Assembly: GCF_014191055.1 (NCBI RefSeq)
Contig: NZ_JACHWB010000001.1
Location: forward strand, 1,145,875-1,209,874
Length of the DNA stretch: 64,000 bases
Direction of reading: 5' to 3'
From: Microvirga lupini
Lineage (GTDB): Bacteria; Pseudomonadota; Alphaproteobacteria; Rhizobiales; Beijerinckiaceae
Shown: piece by piece, positions 37,162 to 45,477 of the stretch
How the letters are laid out: every line of letters begins with the position of its first letter
Position numbering within the stretch: position 1 is the stretch's first letter
Made by a program: the position numbers and the translations under genes
Notes under the pieces: generated by a model
Databases searched by the model: none
Told to the model about the DNA's origin: nothing
The model's input: only the letters and a program-made list of their open reading frames with translations

Positions 37162-37187
37162 AGGCCGGGATGCACAGGCGCCCCGGC
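37162..37187 (-). promoter_or_regulatory. Stem-loop after Liv-type binding-protein gene
   Basis: GGCCGGG (37162-37168) pairs with CCCGGCC (37181-37187) over 7 GC pairs with a 12-nt loop, 10 nt after the binding-protein stop on the minus strand. There is no T-run after it. It fits the same attenuation/stabilisation role as the other binding-protein hairpins in this window. Confidence 0.6.
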
Positions 37188-37197
37188 CGACGGGAGA

Positions 37198-38424
37198 TCA
37201 GCTCTTGTTGACCAGCGGGCAAGCGCTTTCCGACAGGGGGCGCCAAGCCTGCTCTGCGGGAACTTCACCGAGAATCTCGTAGTAGTCCCAGGGATACTTG
37301 ACCTCACCGGGCTTCTTGACGCGGACAGTCTTCATGGGCCGCATGACCACACCGTCGGCGCGGATCGAGACATTGTTCAACATCATGTCGTTCACAGGCG
37401 TGGCACGCATCTTGGCCATGACTGCGTCGCCCTCGTCCGTCCCTGCCGCGGCGACGGCTTTCAGGTAATGGTTGACGGCCGAGTACGTGGCAAGCTGTGA
37501 CTCGTTCGGAATGCGCCCCTGGAACGCCTTTCCATAGCGCTTCGCGAGTTCGCGCGTGCCTTCATTCTGGTCCCAATAGGCCGAGCTGGTGAACACCATG
37601 TCCTGAGCAGCTTCCAAACCGATACCGTGTACCAGATTGATCTGAAGACCGAGCGGCGCGAGCTGCTGTCCGGCACTGGTAATTCCAAATTCTTTCGCCT
37701 GCTTAATGACGTTGGCGAGGTCGGATCCGGAATTTGCTATGCCAATGACTTTAGCCCCGCTCGCCTGAGCCTGCAGGAGCTGGGACGAAAAGTCAGTCGC
37801 GTTGAGCGGGTGCAACGTCGATCCAAGAACCTTGCCGCCGGCGGCTTGAATGAAGCGAGTGGCATCCTCCTGCCACATCTTCCCGAATGTGTAGTCGACA
37901 GTGATGAAATACCAGGTGTCAAGGCCGCGCCCAAGCAGTGCACTGACAGTGCCCTTCGGTAGCGTGTAGGTATCGTACGCCCAGTTCGTGCCCATCGGCG
38001 TGCATTTCGAGTTCGTCAGATCGGACGACGCAGTGCCGGCGATGAGGTAGGGTTTCTTATGGCTTGCCATGACGGGCTGAAGGGCGAGTGCGATCGATGA
38101 TGCTGAGCAGCCGACGATCGTGTCGACACCCTCTTTCTCAATCCACTTCAACGCAGCGGCAACCCCGACATCCGGCTTGTTCTGGTCATCGGCAACAACG
38201 ACTTCAATTTTCGTGCCCTTGATCTGGCCACCTGCATCCTCGACGGCAAGCTTAACAGAGGTGACGGATCCTGCGCCACAATTATCAGAGTAGACGCCCG
38301 ATTGATCGTTCATGACGCCGATGCGGATAACGTTATCGGACATCTGGGCCATGGCTGGTGTAGCAAGTGCCGTCGCTGCAAGGAGCATGGTCGCGCGTGC
38401 GAGGCGGATAGTGCTGCTAGACAT
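37198..38424 (-). CDS. Branched-chain-type ABC substrate-binding protein
   Basis: A 408-aa periplasmic binding protein of the Peripla_BP_6/LivK-like family used for amino acids and aromatic acids. The signal is MLLAATALATPAMA-QM, then DNVIRIGVMNDQSGVYSDNC, VEDAGGQIKGTKIEVVVADD near residue 65, WYFITVDYTFG near residue 175, and SAYWDQNEGTRELAKRY near residue 280. ATG 38424 is chosen because GGAGGAAGAG precedes it by a normal spacing. No permease genes adjoin it. livGFHM at 25-28.5 kb has no binding protein, so the two may form one importer. Confidence 0.9.
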   Translation of the reverse strand: MSSSTIRLARATMLLAATALATPAMAQMSDNVIRIGVMNDQSGVYSDNCGAGSVTSVKLAVEDAGGQIKGTKIEVVVADDQNKPDVGVAAALKWIEKEGVDTIVGCSASSIALALQPVMASHKKPYLIAGTASSDLTNSKCTPMGTNWAYDTYTLPKGTVSALLGRGLDTWYFITVDYTFGKMWQEDATRFIQAAGGKVLGSTLHPLNATDFSSQLLQAQASGAKVIGIANSGSDLANVIKQAKEFGITSAGQQLAPLGLQINLVHGIGLEAAQDMVFTSSAYWDQNEGTRELAKRYGKAFQGRIPNESQLATYSAVNHYLKAVAAAGTDEGDAVMAKMRATPVNDMMLNNVSIRADGVVMRPMKTVRVKKPGEVKYPWDYYEILGEVPAEQAWRPLSESACPLVNKS

Positions 38425-38532
38425 GTTCTCTTCCTCCACTAAAGCCCCAATTTTCGTTGGCGTAAGGGGGCAAATCTGTCATTCCTGATAGGCGTAAGCT
38501 TGGTGCTGTTTATCCGGCGAGACATGCCCCCA

Positions 38533-39291
38533 TTATGAGAACGCGTAGGTGATTGCGCCATCGACGAAGATCATATCGCCGGAGATGAAGCTCGCTTCGT
38601 CCGACGCGAGAAATACAGCTGCGTTGGCAATATCCTCAGGTTGCCCGAGGCGACCAAGCGGAACGCGCTGGCGCCGGCGTTCCCAAGCGGCTTCGTCTAC
38701 CACGAGGTTCGCGCCGTCGGTCTGTGTTGGTCCAGGCGCAATGGCGTTGACGCGCACATTGAGAGACCCGAATTCCGCAGCGCCCGAGCGGGTGGCAGCC
38801 GCAACAGCCGCTTTGATTGCGGAGTACATAATGCCATGCTTCATCGCGAGCACGGCAGAGGGGGATGCAATGTTGATGATGGATCCCCGCCCGGCCTCGC
38901 GCATCTGGGGCATTATAGCTTGGTAGCCCCAGATCACGCCTTTGAAGCCCACATCGATCATGCGGCCGATGACTTCCTCAGTCTGCTCCTCAAGGGGGCC
39001 ATAACGGTTCCACATCGCGTTGTTCACGAGGATCGTCGTGGGGCCGTAGACCTGCCTTAGCGACTCTGCCGCTGCCATCACCTGCTCACGTACCGCAACA
39101 TTGCCTACCAGCGCGACGGCTTTTCCACCATCTCGGCGAATTGCTTCTGCTGCGGTTTCGGCAACCTCCTCTTTAAGGTCCAGTACGCCGACGGCTGCCC
39201 CTTCTCGTGCAAAGGCATCGCTTATGGCCCGCCCTATGCCTCGGCCGCCGCCGGTCACCAATGCTACATGCCCTTGAAGTCTGCCACTCAC
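38533..39291 (-). CDS. SDR-family oxidoreductase
   Basis: A 252-aa classical SDR. It has TGGGRGIGRAISDAFAREGA near residue 12, VNNAMWNR near residue 88 (NNAM instead of NNAG), Ser in INIASPSAV, YSAIKAA as Tyr-x3-Lys, and a C-terminal FISGDMIFVDGAITYAF. The start is GTG 39291, with AGGAGGA correctly spaced upstream. The frame continues upstream without homology. It precedes the binding protein/SMP-30 pair in the same direction and is divergent from the IclR regulator gene. Confidence 0.85.
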   Translation of the reverse strand: MSGRLQGHVALVTGGGRGIGRAISDAFAREGAAVGVLDLKEEVAETAAEAIRRDGGKAVALVGNVAVREQVMAAAESLRQVYGPTTILVNNAMWNRYGPLEEQTEEVIGRMIDVGFKGVIWGYQAIMPQMREAGRGSIINIASPSAVLAMKHGIMYSAIKAAVAAATRSGAAEFGSLNVRVNAIAPGPTQTDGANLVVDEAAWERRRQRVPLGRLGQPEDIANAAVFLASDEASFISGDMIFVDGAITYAFS

Positions 39292-39482
39292 GTTCGTTCC
39301 TCCTCGAGGCGGGAGCACGTAACACTCCTCGCGGAGCAAGGGCGTCAAATCGCCAATGCTCAGTCACTTAGAACCGATGGCCACACCGCCTTATTGCTAC
39401 TTTTGGATGGGCTGGGTTGACTCCGAAAAGGATGGCATGTGCACTCTGGGGCAACCAGATTTTTTTGTATCTGCGATTTACA

Positions 39483-39496
39483 TTCATATACATGAA
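39483..39496. promoter_or_regulatory. Candidate IclR operator TTCAT-N4-ATGAA
   Basis: TTCAT-ATAC-ATGAA lies 17 nt before the IclR start, in the divergent SDR/IclR spacer, at a position typical for autoregulation. The same half-sites and spacing occur at 20177-20190 in the acyl-CoA operon spacer, and a one-mismatch copy lies at 33484-33497 before the flavin reductase gene. Confidence 0.4.
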
Positions 39497-39513
39497 AATG
39501 AGCGGGAGTAGCT

Positions 39514-40290
39514 ATGCAGTCATCTCAAGTCAAATCGGCAATGCGTGCTCTTGAGATCCTCGAGTACTTCAGGCGCGTGCAACAACAGCGTTCGATGTCA
39601 GAGATTGCTGCGGACCTTCATTATCCTCAATCAAGCGCGACAGTTCTGCTCAAGACATTGATAAACTTGGGCTATCTCAACTTTGACCGGCGTCAGCGAG
39701 TGTATTTTCCGACCCCAAAGGTAACCGCATTGGGAGATTGGATCCCACGCAAGCTTTTCGGTACAGGGCAGATCCTCGAAGCGATGCGCGATGTCCATGC
39801 CGCCACAGGAGAGGGTGTCTTTGTCGGTGTCGCTAATGATGTATATCTACAGTACATCAAGACATTGGAGTCGATCCACGCCCTCCGTTTTCATCTCGAC
39901 GAAGGCACGATCCGTCCTCTTACGCAGTCGGGGGCAGGGTGGCTTCTTCTTTCAACCTTAAGCGACGACAAGATCGACAACATCGTCCGTCGCGCAAACA
40001 TCGCGACACCTACCAATCAACGCGTGAAGTTGAGCGTTATGATGGAGCGTGTCACGCAAATCCGGGAGCAAGGATACGCTGTAGCGGAAGATATACCGAT
40101 TTTAGGTGGACGTACCCTCTGCGTTCTTTTGCCAGCGACGGTCCAGGGTCAGCCAGCGGCCCTGTGCATCGGTGGAGTAGCTGAACGCTTTCGACAGAAT
40201 CATGATCGGTATCTAAACGCTCTGCAGGCGGCGGTTCGATCCGCTAGAATCCCGGATAGCTTCGATGTCCCAGTAAATATCGATATTTGA
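39514..40290 (+). CDS. IclR-family transcriptional regulator
   Basis: A 258-aa regulator. The N-terminal winged helix (residues 5-65) reads VKSAMRALEILEYFRR, SMSEIAADLHYPQSSATVLL and TLINLGYLNFDRRQRVYFPT. The effector domain follows, with ATGEGVFVGVANDVYLQYIK near residue 105 and ILGGRTLCVLLPATVQGQPA near residue 190. GGGAG precedes ATG 39514. It is divergent from the SDR/binding-protein/SMP-30/ligase operon and probably controls it. A shared palindrome suggests it may also act at 20.2 kb. Confidence 0.88.
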   Translation: MQSSQVKSAMRALEILEYFRRVQQQRSMSEIAADLHYPQSSATVLLKTLINLGYLNFDRRQRVYFPTPKVTALGDWIPRKLFGTGQILEAMRDVHAATGEGVFVGVANDVYLQYIKTLESIHALRFHLDEGTIRPLTQSGAGWLLLSTLSDDKIDNIVRRANIATPTNQRVKLSVMMERVTQIREQGYAVAEDIPILGGRTLCVLLPATVQGQPAALCIGGVAERFRQNHDRYLNALQAAVRSARIPDSFDVPVNIDI

Positions 40291-40726
40291 CGTTGATCGT
40301 CAAAAAAGATCCTGAGCTGACGGATCTCAAAGTTGAGTAAAGATGACGATCAATCCAGATGGCAGGCAGTATGTAAGTCAGGGAAAGTTGACCAATGGTT
40401 AGAGGCTATGTCTGAGCGTATGTGCGCACACCCAATGGTCGGTATGGTGGCTCTTTGTCGAGTAAGCGAGTCGATGATTTCGCTGCATTGCCCTGAAGGC
40501 TCTGCTGGAGCGCTACTCAATCCCGGATTTCGAAGTCGTCGACGACGTGATCCGTGACTGCGTCAACCAAGCCGGTGAGGATAGCCGAGACGTGGTTCAC
40601 ATGGCGGTGCTGCATGAACAGGCTGATCATCTTTTAGCTAAGCGTTCGTGGGAAGAGGTTCGCAACAGACGGTCGTTCCAGCATGCTGCTGCTCTATGGC
40701 AGCAGCATGCAAATTCTGTTTCGCTT
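40291..40726. other. Gene-poor interval with an unassigned open frame
   Basis: It lies between the IclR stop and the TRAP permease stop. A plus-strand frame open from 40478 to 40732 reads ALKALLERYSIPDFEVVDDV, then DSRDVVHMAVLHEQADHLLA and WEEVRNRRSFQHAAALW. The composition is natural, but it has no start codon at its left edge and no family that I recognise. It looks like the 3' end of a decayed gene. A perfect stem-loop (40681-40710) lies inside it. Confidence 0.35.
40681..40710. terminator. Strong stem-loop after the TRAP permease gene
   Basis: GCATGCTGCTGC (40681-40692) and GCAGCAGCATGC (40699-40710) form a perfect 12-bp stem with a 6-nt loop, 17 nt beyond the TRAP permease stop on the minus strand. 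It has no T-run on either strand. It probably marks the 3' end of the minus-strand TRAP transcript. Confidence 0.6.
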
Positions 40727-42595
40727 CTATAGATAAGCCGTCGACAGAGCCGGGATCATGGCGATGACGAGGAGCCCAACGAAGAGCGCGCCAATATAGG
40801 GCCAGATGGCACCCATGGCCTCATCCGGCGAGACGTTGCCGATCTTGCAGGCGATGTAGAATCCGATACCAATCGGAGGCGCCATCAGCCCTACATTCAT
40901 CGCCGTTACCACGACCATGGAATAATGGATGTCGTTTATCCCGAGGGTCTTTGCGATCGGGAACATGATTGGAGCCATCAAGACAATGGCCGGCAGCCCC
41001 TCGAGCACGCAGCCGAGCACCATGAAGACTGCAATCGTCACGAGCATATATGTAATCCAGCCACCCGGCAGGTCTGTGACCATTGCAGCCATTTTGAAGG
41101 CGAAGCCAGTTTGGGTGAGCGCCCAGGCCATGGCGGAGGCTGTGCCCAGAATGATCAGAATAGCGCCCGAGAGAGCTGCCGTCTCGACCAACATGTCATA
41201 GATCTTGCTGGGGCGGATGCCGCCGTAAAGGACCATGCCGATGATGAGAGCATAGAGCACTGCAATGGTGGAGACCTCCGTGGCCGTTGCTACGCCACCT
41301 CCAACAGCGCTTCGAATCAGGAACGGCAGGACCAGAGCGGGAGCGGCCACCGCCAGAGCCTTGCCAACCAAACGAAGCGGAGCCCGACGGATCCCATCCA
41401 TGACTTCGCTCCGCGCCTTCCAGCGGGCAAGGATGGCGAGAACAAGGAGCAGTACCATGGCGATGACGAAGCCGGAGGTGAACAATCCGGCAATGGACAC
41501 GCCGGCGACCGACCCGAGCACGATAAGGACGATCGAGGGCGGCACCGTATCGGCCATAGCCGCGCCGGTCGCCAAGAGAGCGATCATTTCCCGTGGCTTG
41601 TGGCCGCGTCGCTTCATCTCCGGGAACAGAGCCGGTGCCACGGTGGCCATGTCCGACACCTTCGATCCGGAGATGCCGGACACCAGGAACAGCGAGCCGA
41701 GCAGCACATAGGACATGCCGGCCCGCACGTGTCCGAGCAGAGAGGCGAGGAAGTCGACGATGGCCTTGCCCATGCCGGTAGCGTCCAGAATGCAGCCCAG
41801 CAGCACGAAGATCGGCACCGACAGAAGGATCAGACTCGACATACCCTCATCAATCCGCCCGATCATCACCATTGTCGGAACCGAACTGGTAACGGTCAGA
41901 AAGGTGAGAGCGCCAAGACCGAAACAGAAAGCAATCGGCACGCCGATGGCAAGAAAGAAGGCAACGAAGCCTACGAGAAAGATGAGGATGTTGATGTGGC
42001 CCAACGGCGGCAGGGATGGGGATACAAGCCATAACAGCGCGCCTGCAACAGCGATGACAGCGGCTGCTGCGGCAATCTCAGAGGCCTTGGCGGCGCGGAC
42101 TGTTTCCCTGAGCGCAAGAAGCGCCATCAAACCAATACCTACCGGAAGAGCAGCCACGCGCCAGCTCATTGGAATGTTGAGCGCGGCCGAGGTGATGTAG
42201 GATTCCTCAATCACGTATTCGATGGCAGGCCACAGCATGCCAAACAGAAAGACCGCAACCAGAAGAGGCCCAAGCGCGCTGAAGAACCCGCGCAGCCTTT
42301 CTGGAAACATATGAAGGAAGAGGGTCAGGCGGAGGTGCTCATTGCGGTCAATAGCGATGACAGCACCGAGCATGGCAAGCCAGAGGAAACAAAATGCGGC
42401 CGCCTCGTCGACCCAGATGATGGGAAGGGAAAGAATGTAGCGTGAAGTAACGCCCATCAAGAGGAGGCCGATGATCACAACAAGGATGATGGACGAAACC
42501 ATCTCCACGGGCTTAAGGAGCACTGATCCGCTTTTCAAACCGGTCGGCATATCCTCGATTTCACCGATGCCGATGCTCTCTGTTGCCATAGTCAT
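40727..42595 (-). CDS. dctQM: TRAP transporter fused permease (DctQ-DctM)
   Basis: A 622-aa inner-membrane protein joining the small and large TRAP permeases. The DctQ part (about residues 20-185) has SRYILSLPIIWVDEAAAFCF and IAIDRNEHLRLTLFLHMFPE. The DctM part (about residues 195-622) has FLAIGVPIAFCFGLGAL, LLSVPIFVLLGCILDATGMG, and a C-terminal repeat with GLMAPPIGIGFYIACKIGNV. I start at ATG 42595, which follows GGAGGAG. The upstream extension of the frame is not homologous. The binding protein that serves it is probably the DctP at 43821, and perhaps also the paralogous DctP at 51865. Confidence 0.9.
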   Translation of the reverse strand: MTMATESIGIGEIEDMPTGLKSGSVLLKPVEMVSSIILVVIIGLLLMGVTSRYILSLPIIWVDEAAAFCFLWLAMLGAVIAIDRNEHLRLTLFLHMFPERLRGFFSALGPLLVAVFLFGMLWPAIEYVIEESYITSAALNIPMSWRVAALPVGIGLMALLALRETVRAAKASEIAAAAAVIAVAGALLWLVSPSLPPLGHINILIFLVGFVAFFLAIGVPIAFCFGLGALTFLTVTSSVPTMVMIGRIDEGMSSLILLSVPIFVLLGCILDATGMGKAIVDFLASLLGHVRAGMSYVLLGSLFLVSGISGSKVSDMATVAPALFPEMKRRGHKPREMIALLATGAAMADTVPPSIVLIVLGSVAGVSIAGLFTSGFVIAMVLLLVLAILARWKARSEVMDGIRRAPLRLVGKALAVAAPALVLPFLIRSAVGGGVATATEVSTIAVLYALIIGMVLYGGIRPSKIYDMLVETAALSGAILIILGTASAMAWALTQTGFAFKMAAMVTDLPGGWITYMLVTIAVFMVLGCVLEGLPAIVLMAPIMFPIAKTLGINDIHYSMVVVTAMNVGLMAPPIGIGFYIACKIGNVSPDEAMGAIWPYIGALFVGLLVIAMIPALSTAYL

Positions 42596-42660
42596 TGTCT
42601 CCTCCGTCGTCCCTGATTGTCTCTGGCACGTTTGTTCTTCGTGATTATGAATGGCCGCCG

Positions 42661-43716
42661 TCAGGGCAGATTTTCCCTGAAGACGACTTCGACCCGCATG
42701 GGATCGGGCGGGCTGTTGATCTTGTGTCCCTCCCGCAAATCGCGGAAGAGGGCGGCGCATTTGGCGATGGTATCTTCAGCGCTTTGGGTAATAACGGCAT
42801 CCATCGTGCCGTCGAGCAGGAACTCGCGGGTGTCGCTTGTCAGTCCGTGGCCGACGAAGACCACATTCTTCTCGCGTCTTGAATCTTTGAGGGCGCGGCC
42901 GATGCCGGAAGCACCGCCGCCGATATTATATATTCCATCCAGATCAGGATGGTGGGAGAGAAATGCCCGCATTTGACGGTAATTCAATGCCTCGTCGTCA
43001 TGTCCTTCACGCAGACCAACTACTTCGATGTCGGGATAGAGTTCCTGCAGGATATCGAGGAAACCCATCTCACGCTCTCCATGTGCGCGGTAGCTGAGAC
43101 TGCCGGCGATCATGGCAACCTTAGCGGGACGTTTGGCGATGAAGCGGGCAAGCAGATAGCCTGCCATTCGCCCTGCGGCCCGATTGTCAAGACCGAAATA
43201 AGCTGTGCGCGTTGGGCTGGCGACGTCGGAGATTAGCGTCACCACAGGCTTTCCCGCGGCAGTGATGCGACTGACAGCTTCACGCACCACGGGATGCTCG
43301 ATCGCCATGAAGGCTATCCCATCTGTATGCTTGGCGTGGCGGTTCAATGTCTTCGCAAGCAGGTCGGGGTTGAAGCTGTCGATATATTCGACAGTGGGCC
43401 TGATCGAGAAGCGCTCCAACTGCGGCGTCATCTCGCTGATCATGCGGCCCAGCATGGTGATGTAGCGGTTGGTTCCCAGTGGAAGAATGAACGAGATTTG
43501 CGCGAGCGGCCGCACGTCCCGGATCCGCTCATCGCTCTGGTCCACATACCCGAGTTCCGCTGCAGCCTTCATGACCCGCTTGACCGTCGCTGCCTTTACA
43601 CCCTGGCGGCCGTTCAGAACCCGATCAACAGTGGCCGTAGAGACATCCGCGAACCGCGCGATGTCCACAATGGTCACACGCCGGTTGAAGGAAGGAATAT
43701 CAGCAAGAGTGCTCAT
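42661..43716 (-). CDS. LacI-family transcriptional regulator
   Basis: A 351-aa repressor. The HTH and hinge helix (residues 14-62) read TIVDIARFADVSTATVDRVL followed by NGRQGVKAATVKRVMKAAAE. A periplasmic-binding-like effector domain follows (FILPLGTNRYITMLGRMISE, FGLDNRAAGRMAGYLLARFI, IYNIGGGASGIGRAL). The sugar-binding fold suggests a sugar or sugar-acid ligand. It is transcribed with dctQM (66 nt downstream) and divergent from dctP-VOC-RLP-kinase, so it probably represses both sides through the palindrome at 43734-43747. Confidence 0.9.
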   Translation of the reverse strand: MSTLADIPSFNRRVTIVDIARFADVSTATVDRVLNGRQGVKAATVKRVMKAAAELGYVDQSDERIRDVRPLAQISFILPLGTNRYITMLGRMISEMTPQLERFSIRPTVEYIDSFNPDLLAKTLNRHAKHTDGIAFMAIEHPVVREAVSRITAAGKPVVTLISDVASPTRTAYFGLDNRAAGRMAGYLLARFIAKRPAKVAMIAGSLSYRAHGEREMGFLDILQELYPDIEVVGLREGHDDEALNYRQMRAFLSHHPDLDGIYNIGGGASGIGRALKDSRREKNVVFVGHGLTSDTREFLLDGTMDAVITQSAEDTIAKCAALFRDLREGHKINSPPDPMRVEVVFRENLP

Positions 43717-43719
43717 TAG

Positions 43720-43751
43720 TTACATCAAATTACATCAAAATTTTGATTTGA
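43720..43751. promoter_or_regulatory. Candidate LacI operator with tandem repeats
   Basis: Two abutting 10-bp direct repeats TTACATCAAA (43720-43729, 43730-43739) run into a perfect 14-bp palindrome ATCAAAATTTTGAT (43734-43747), and a further TTTGA half-site follows. It lies directly upstream of the lacI start in the lacI/dctP spacer. The AT centre is unlike the CG-centred operators common for LacI proteins, so the assignment is tentative. Confidence 0.5.
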
Positions 43752-43820
43752 CCGCATCATTCTTATGACGGATTTTTCCATTCGGAAAGAGAAAAACATC
43801 TTTTTGGGAGATATCACGCC

Positions 43821-44837
43821 ATGATCATCAGCCGTAGGACGCTTCTCAAAGGCATCGGGGCTGCTCCGGCTGCCGTTAGCCTCTTCTCAGTTCCACGATA
43901 CGCTCACGCTGCCGAAATTACGCTGCGCTACGGCAACAACCTGCCTCTCAGTCATCCCCTCAATATCCGTGCCAAGGAAGCTGCTGACCGGATCGCGAAG
44001 GAAACGAATGGGCGCGTCGAGATGCTGATCTTCCCTGCCAATCAGCTTGGCGGAGATACCGACATGCTATCTCAGGTGCGCAATGGTGCTCTGACCTTCT
44101 TCACTCCGTCGGCACTGGTGATCGCTACCCTTGTTCCGGTCGCGGCCATCAATGCCGTTGGCTTCGCGTTCAAGGACTACAACCAAGTCTGGGCTGCCAT
44201 GGATGGTCCGGTTGGGGCTTTCGTACGTAAGGCTATTGCTGATTCCCGGCTGCACGCGCTTGAAACCATGTGGGATAATGGCTTCCGCCAGATGACCACG
44301 AGCGGTGCTCCGATCCAGAGCGCTGACTCGATGAAGGGCCTGAAGATCCGCGTTCCGGTGAGTCCGATCAGCATTTCGATGTTCTCCGGCCTTGGCGCTG
44401 CGCCGGCCAGTTTGCAGTTCAGTGAGGTCTATACGGCGCTCCAGACTAAAGTGGTTGATGCTCAGGAGAACCCGCTGCCGATCATTCAAGTGGCGAAGCT
44501 CTACGAGGTGCAATCCTCCTGTGCGCTCACGAATCACATCTGGGACGGCTATTGGTTCATCGCCAATGGCCGCCAGTGGGCAGGCATGCCGGGAGACGTG
44601 CAGGAGATCGTCTCGCGCGCTATCAATGAGGCGGGCCTGAAGCAGCGGCAGGACATCAAAACTCTCAACGAATCCGTGCAGGCCGATCTGCAGAGCAAAG
44701 GGCTGTCGTTCAATCAGTGTGATACGGAAAGCTTCCGCGCCAGATTGCGCGAAGCCGGCTTCTACAAGGAATGGAAGCAGAAGTTCGGCCCGGAGGCCTG
44801 GGGCCATCTTGAAAGCGTCGTCGGAACGCTCGCCTGA
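43821..44837 (+). CDS. dctP: TRAP transporter substrate-binding protein (DctP)
   Basis: A 338-aa periplasmic DctP protein. The N-terminus MIISRRTLLKGIGAAPAAVS is a twin-arginine-type signal. Family features include FPANQLGGDTDMLSQVRNGA near residue 73, MWDNGFRQMTTS near residue 151, KIRVPVSPISISMF with the carboxylate-binding Arg near residue 176, and VYTALQTKVVDAQENPLPII near residue 203. GGGAG precedes the start. It is first in the dctP-VOC-RLP-kinase operon. A close paralogue is encoded at 51865-52875. Confidence 0.92.
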   Translation: MIISRRTLLKGIGAAPAAVSLFSVPRYAHAAEITLRYGNNLPLSHPLNIRAKEAADRIAKETNGRVEMLIFPANQLGGDTDMLSQVRNGALTFFTPSALVIATLVPVAAINAVGFAFKDYNQVWAAMDGPVGAFVRKAIADSRLHALETMWDNGFRQMTTSGAPIQSADSMKGLKIRVPVSPISISMFSGLGAAPASLQFSEVYTALQTKVVDAQENPLPIIQVAKLYEVQSSCALTNHIWDGYWFIANGRQWAGMPGDVQEIVSRAINEAGLKQRQDIKTLNESVQADLQSKGLSFNQCDTESFRARLREAGFYKEWKQKFGPEAWGHLESVVGTLA

Positions 44838-44884
44838 CGAATGCTGTACGACCCGGTGGAAAGCACCGGATTCTCATCTTTCCC

Positions 44885-44909
44885 GGGCGCGGTTCAAGAG
44901 GTCGCGCCC
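44885..44909 (+). promoter_or_regulatory. Stem-loop after dctP
   Basis: GGGCGCG (44885-44891) pairs with CGCGCCC (44903-44909), extendable by one G-T pair, 47 nt after the dctP stop and 20 nt before the VOC gene. It lacks a T-tract and fits the post-binding-protein hairpin pattern. Confidence 0.6.
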
Positions 44910-44929
44910 TCATCGGATATAGGTAAGTT

Positions 44930-45469
44930 ATGAGCCGATTTCTCGGAGAGATCAGGCAGGCAGGCTATGTTGTCGACGACATTGAAGCCGCCATGGATTA
45001 TTGGTCGCGCGTTCTAGGTGTAGGGCCTTTCTTCTATAAGGAGCAGGTGCCGATCGAGAACTACAGGTATCGGGGTGAGGCCTATCGGCCGCACAATTCC
45101 GTGGCGCTCGCTAATTCCGGTCCACTCCAGATCGAGCTTATCCAGACCCGTAATGATGCGCCATCCATGTACCGCGACTTCAGGCAGGCTGGTCATCGTG
45201 GCCTGCAGCATGTCGCCTACTGGACGGAAAGCTACGATGCCGATCTGGAACGCTTGATGAAGCAAGGGTTTGTTCCGGTGATGAGTGGGGAGGTCGGCGA
45301 ACGCGGGCGCTTTGTCTATTTCGACACTGAGTACCATCCAGGCACCGTGATCGAACTGTCGGAGGTGGCCGGACCAAAGGGCAAGATGTTTCAGCTGATC
45401 AGAGAGGCTTCGGAAGGATGGGACGGACGCGATCCGGTTCGGCCGTTCCCTAATCTTTCTCAGCTTTGA
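44930..45469 (+). CDS. VOC-superfamily protein (glyoxalase-like)
   Basis: A 179-aa vicinal-oxygen-chelate protein. It starts with the beta-alpha-beta unit GEIRQAGYVVDDIEAAMDYW, has SGPLQIELIQTRNDAPSMY near residue 62, GHRGLQHVAYWTESYDADLE near residue 87, and YHPGTVIELSEVAGPKG near residue 138. His (GLQHVA) and Glu (VIELSE) are plausible metal ligands. Such folds catalyse isomerisation, epimerisation or dioxygenation. It lies between dctP and the RLP gene (8 nt gap), so it probably acts on the imported sugar acid or an oxo derivative. Its precise role is unknown. Confidence 0.85.
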   Translation: MSRFLGEIRQAGYVVDDIEAAMDYWSRVLGVGPFFYKEQVPIENYRYRGEAYRPHNSVALANSGPLQIELIQTRNDAPSMYRDFRQAGHRGLQHVAYWTESYDADLERLMKQGFVPVMSGEVGERGRFVYFDTEYHPGTVIELSEVAGPKGKMFQLIREASEGWDGRDPVRPFPNLSQL

Positions 45470-45477
45470 GGTTCGTC

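Noticed and set aside
40925..42034. 369-codon plus-strand open frame rich in His, Asp and Gly
   Set aside because: It mirrors the fused TRAP permease gene, and its composition is typical of the antisense of hydrophobic segments.
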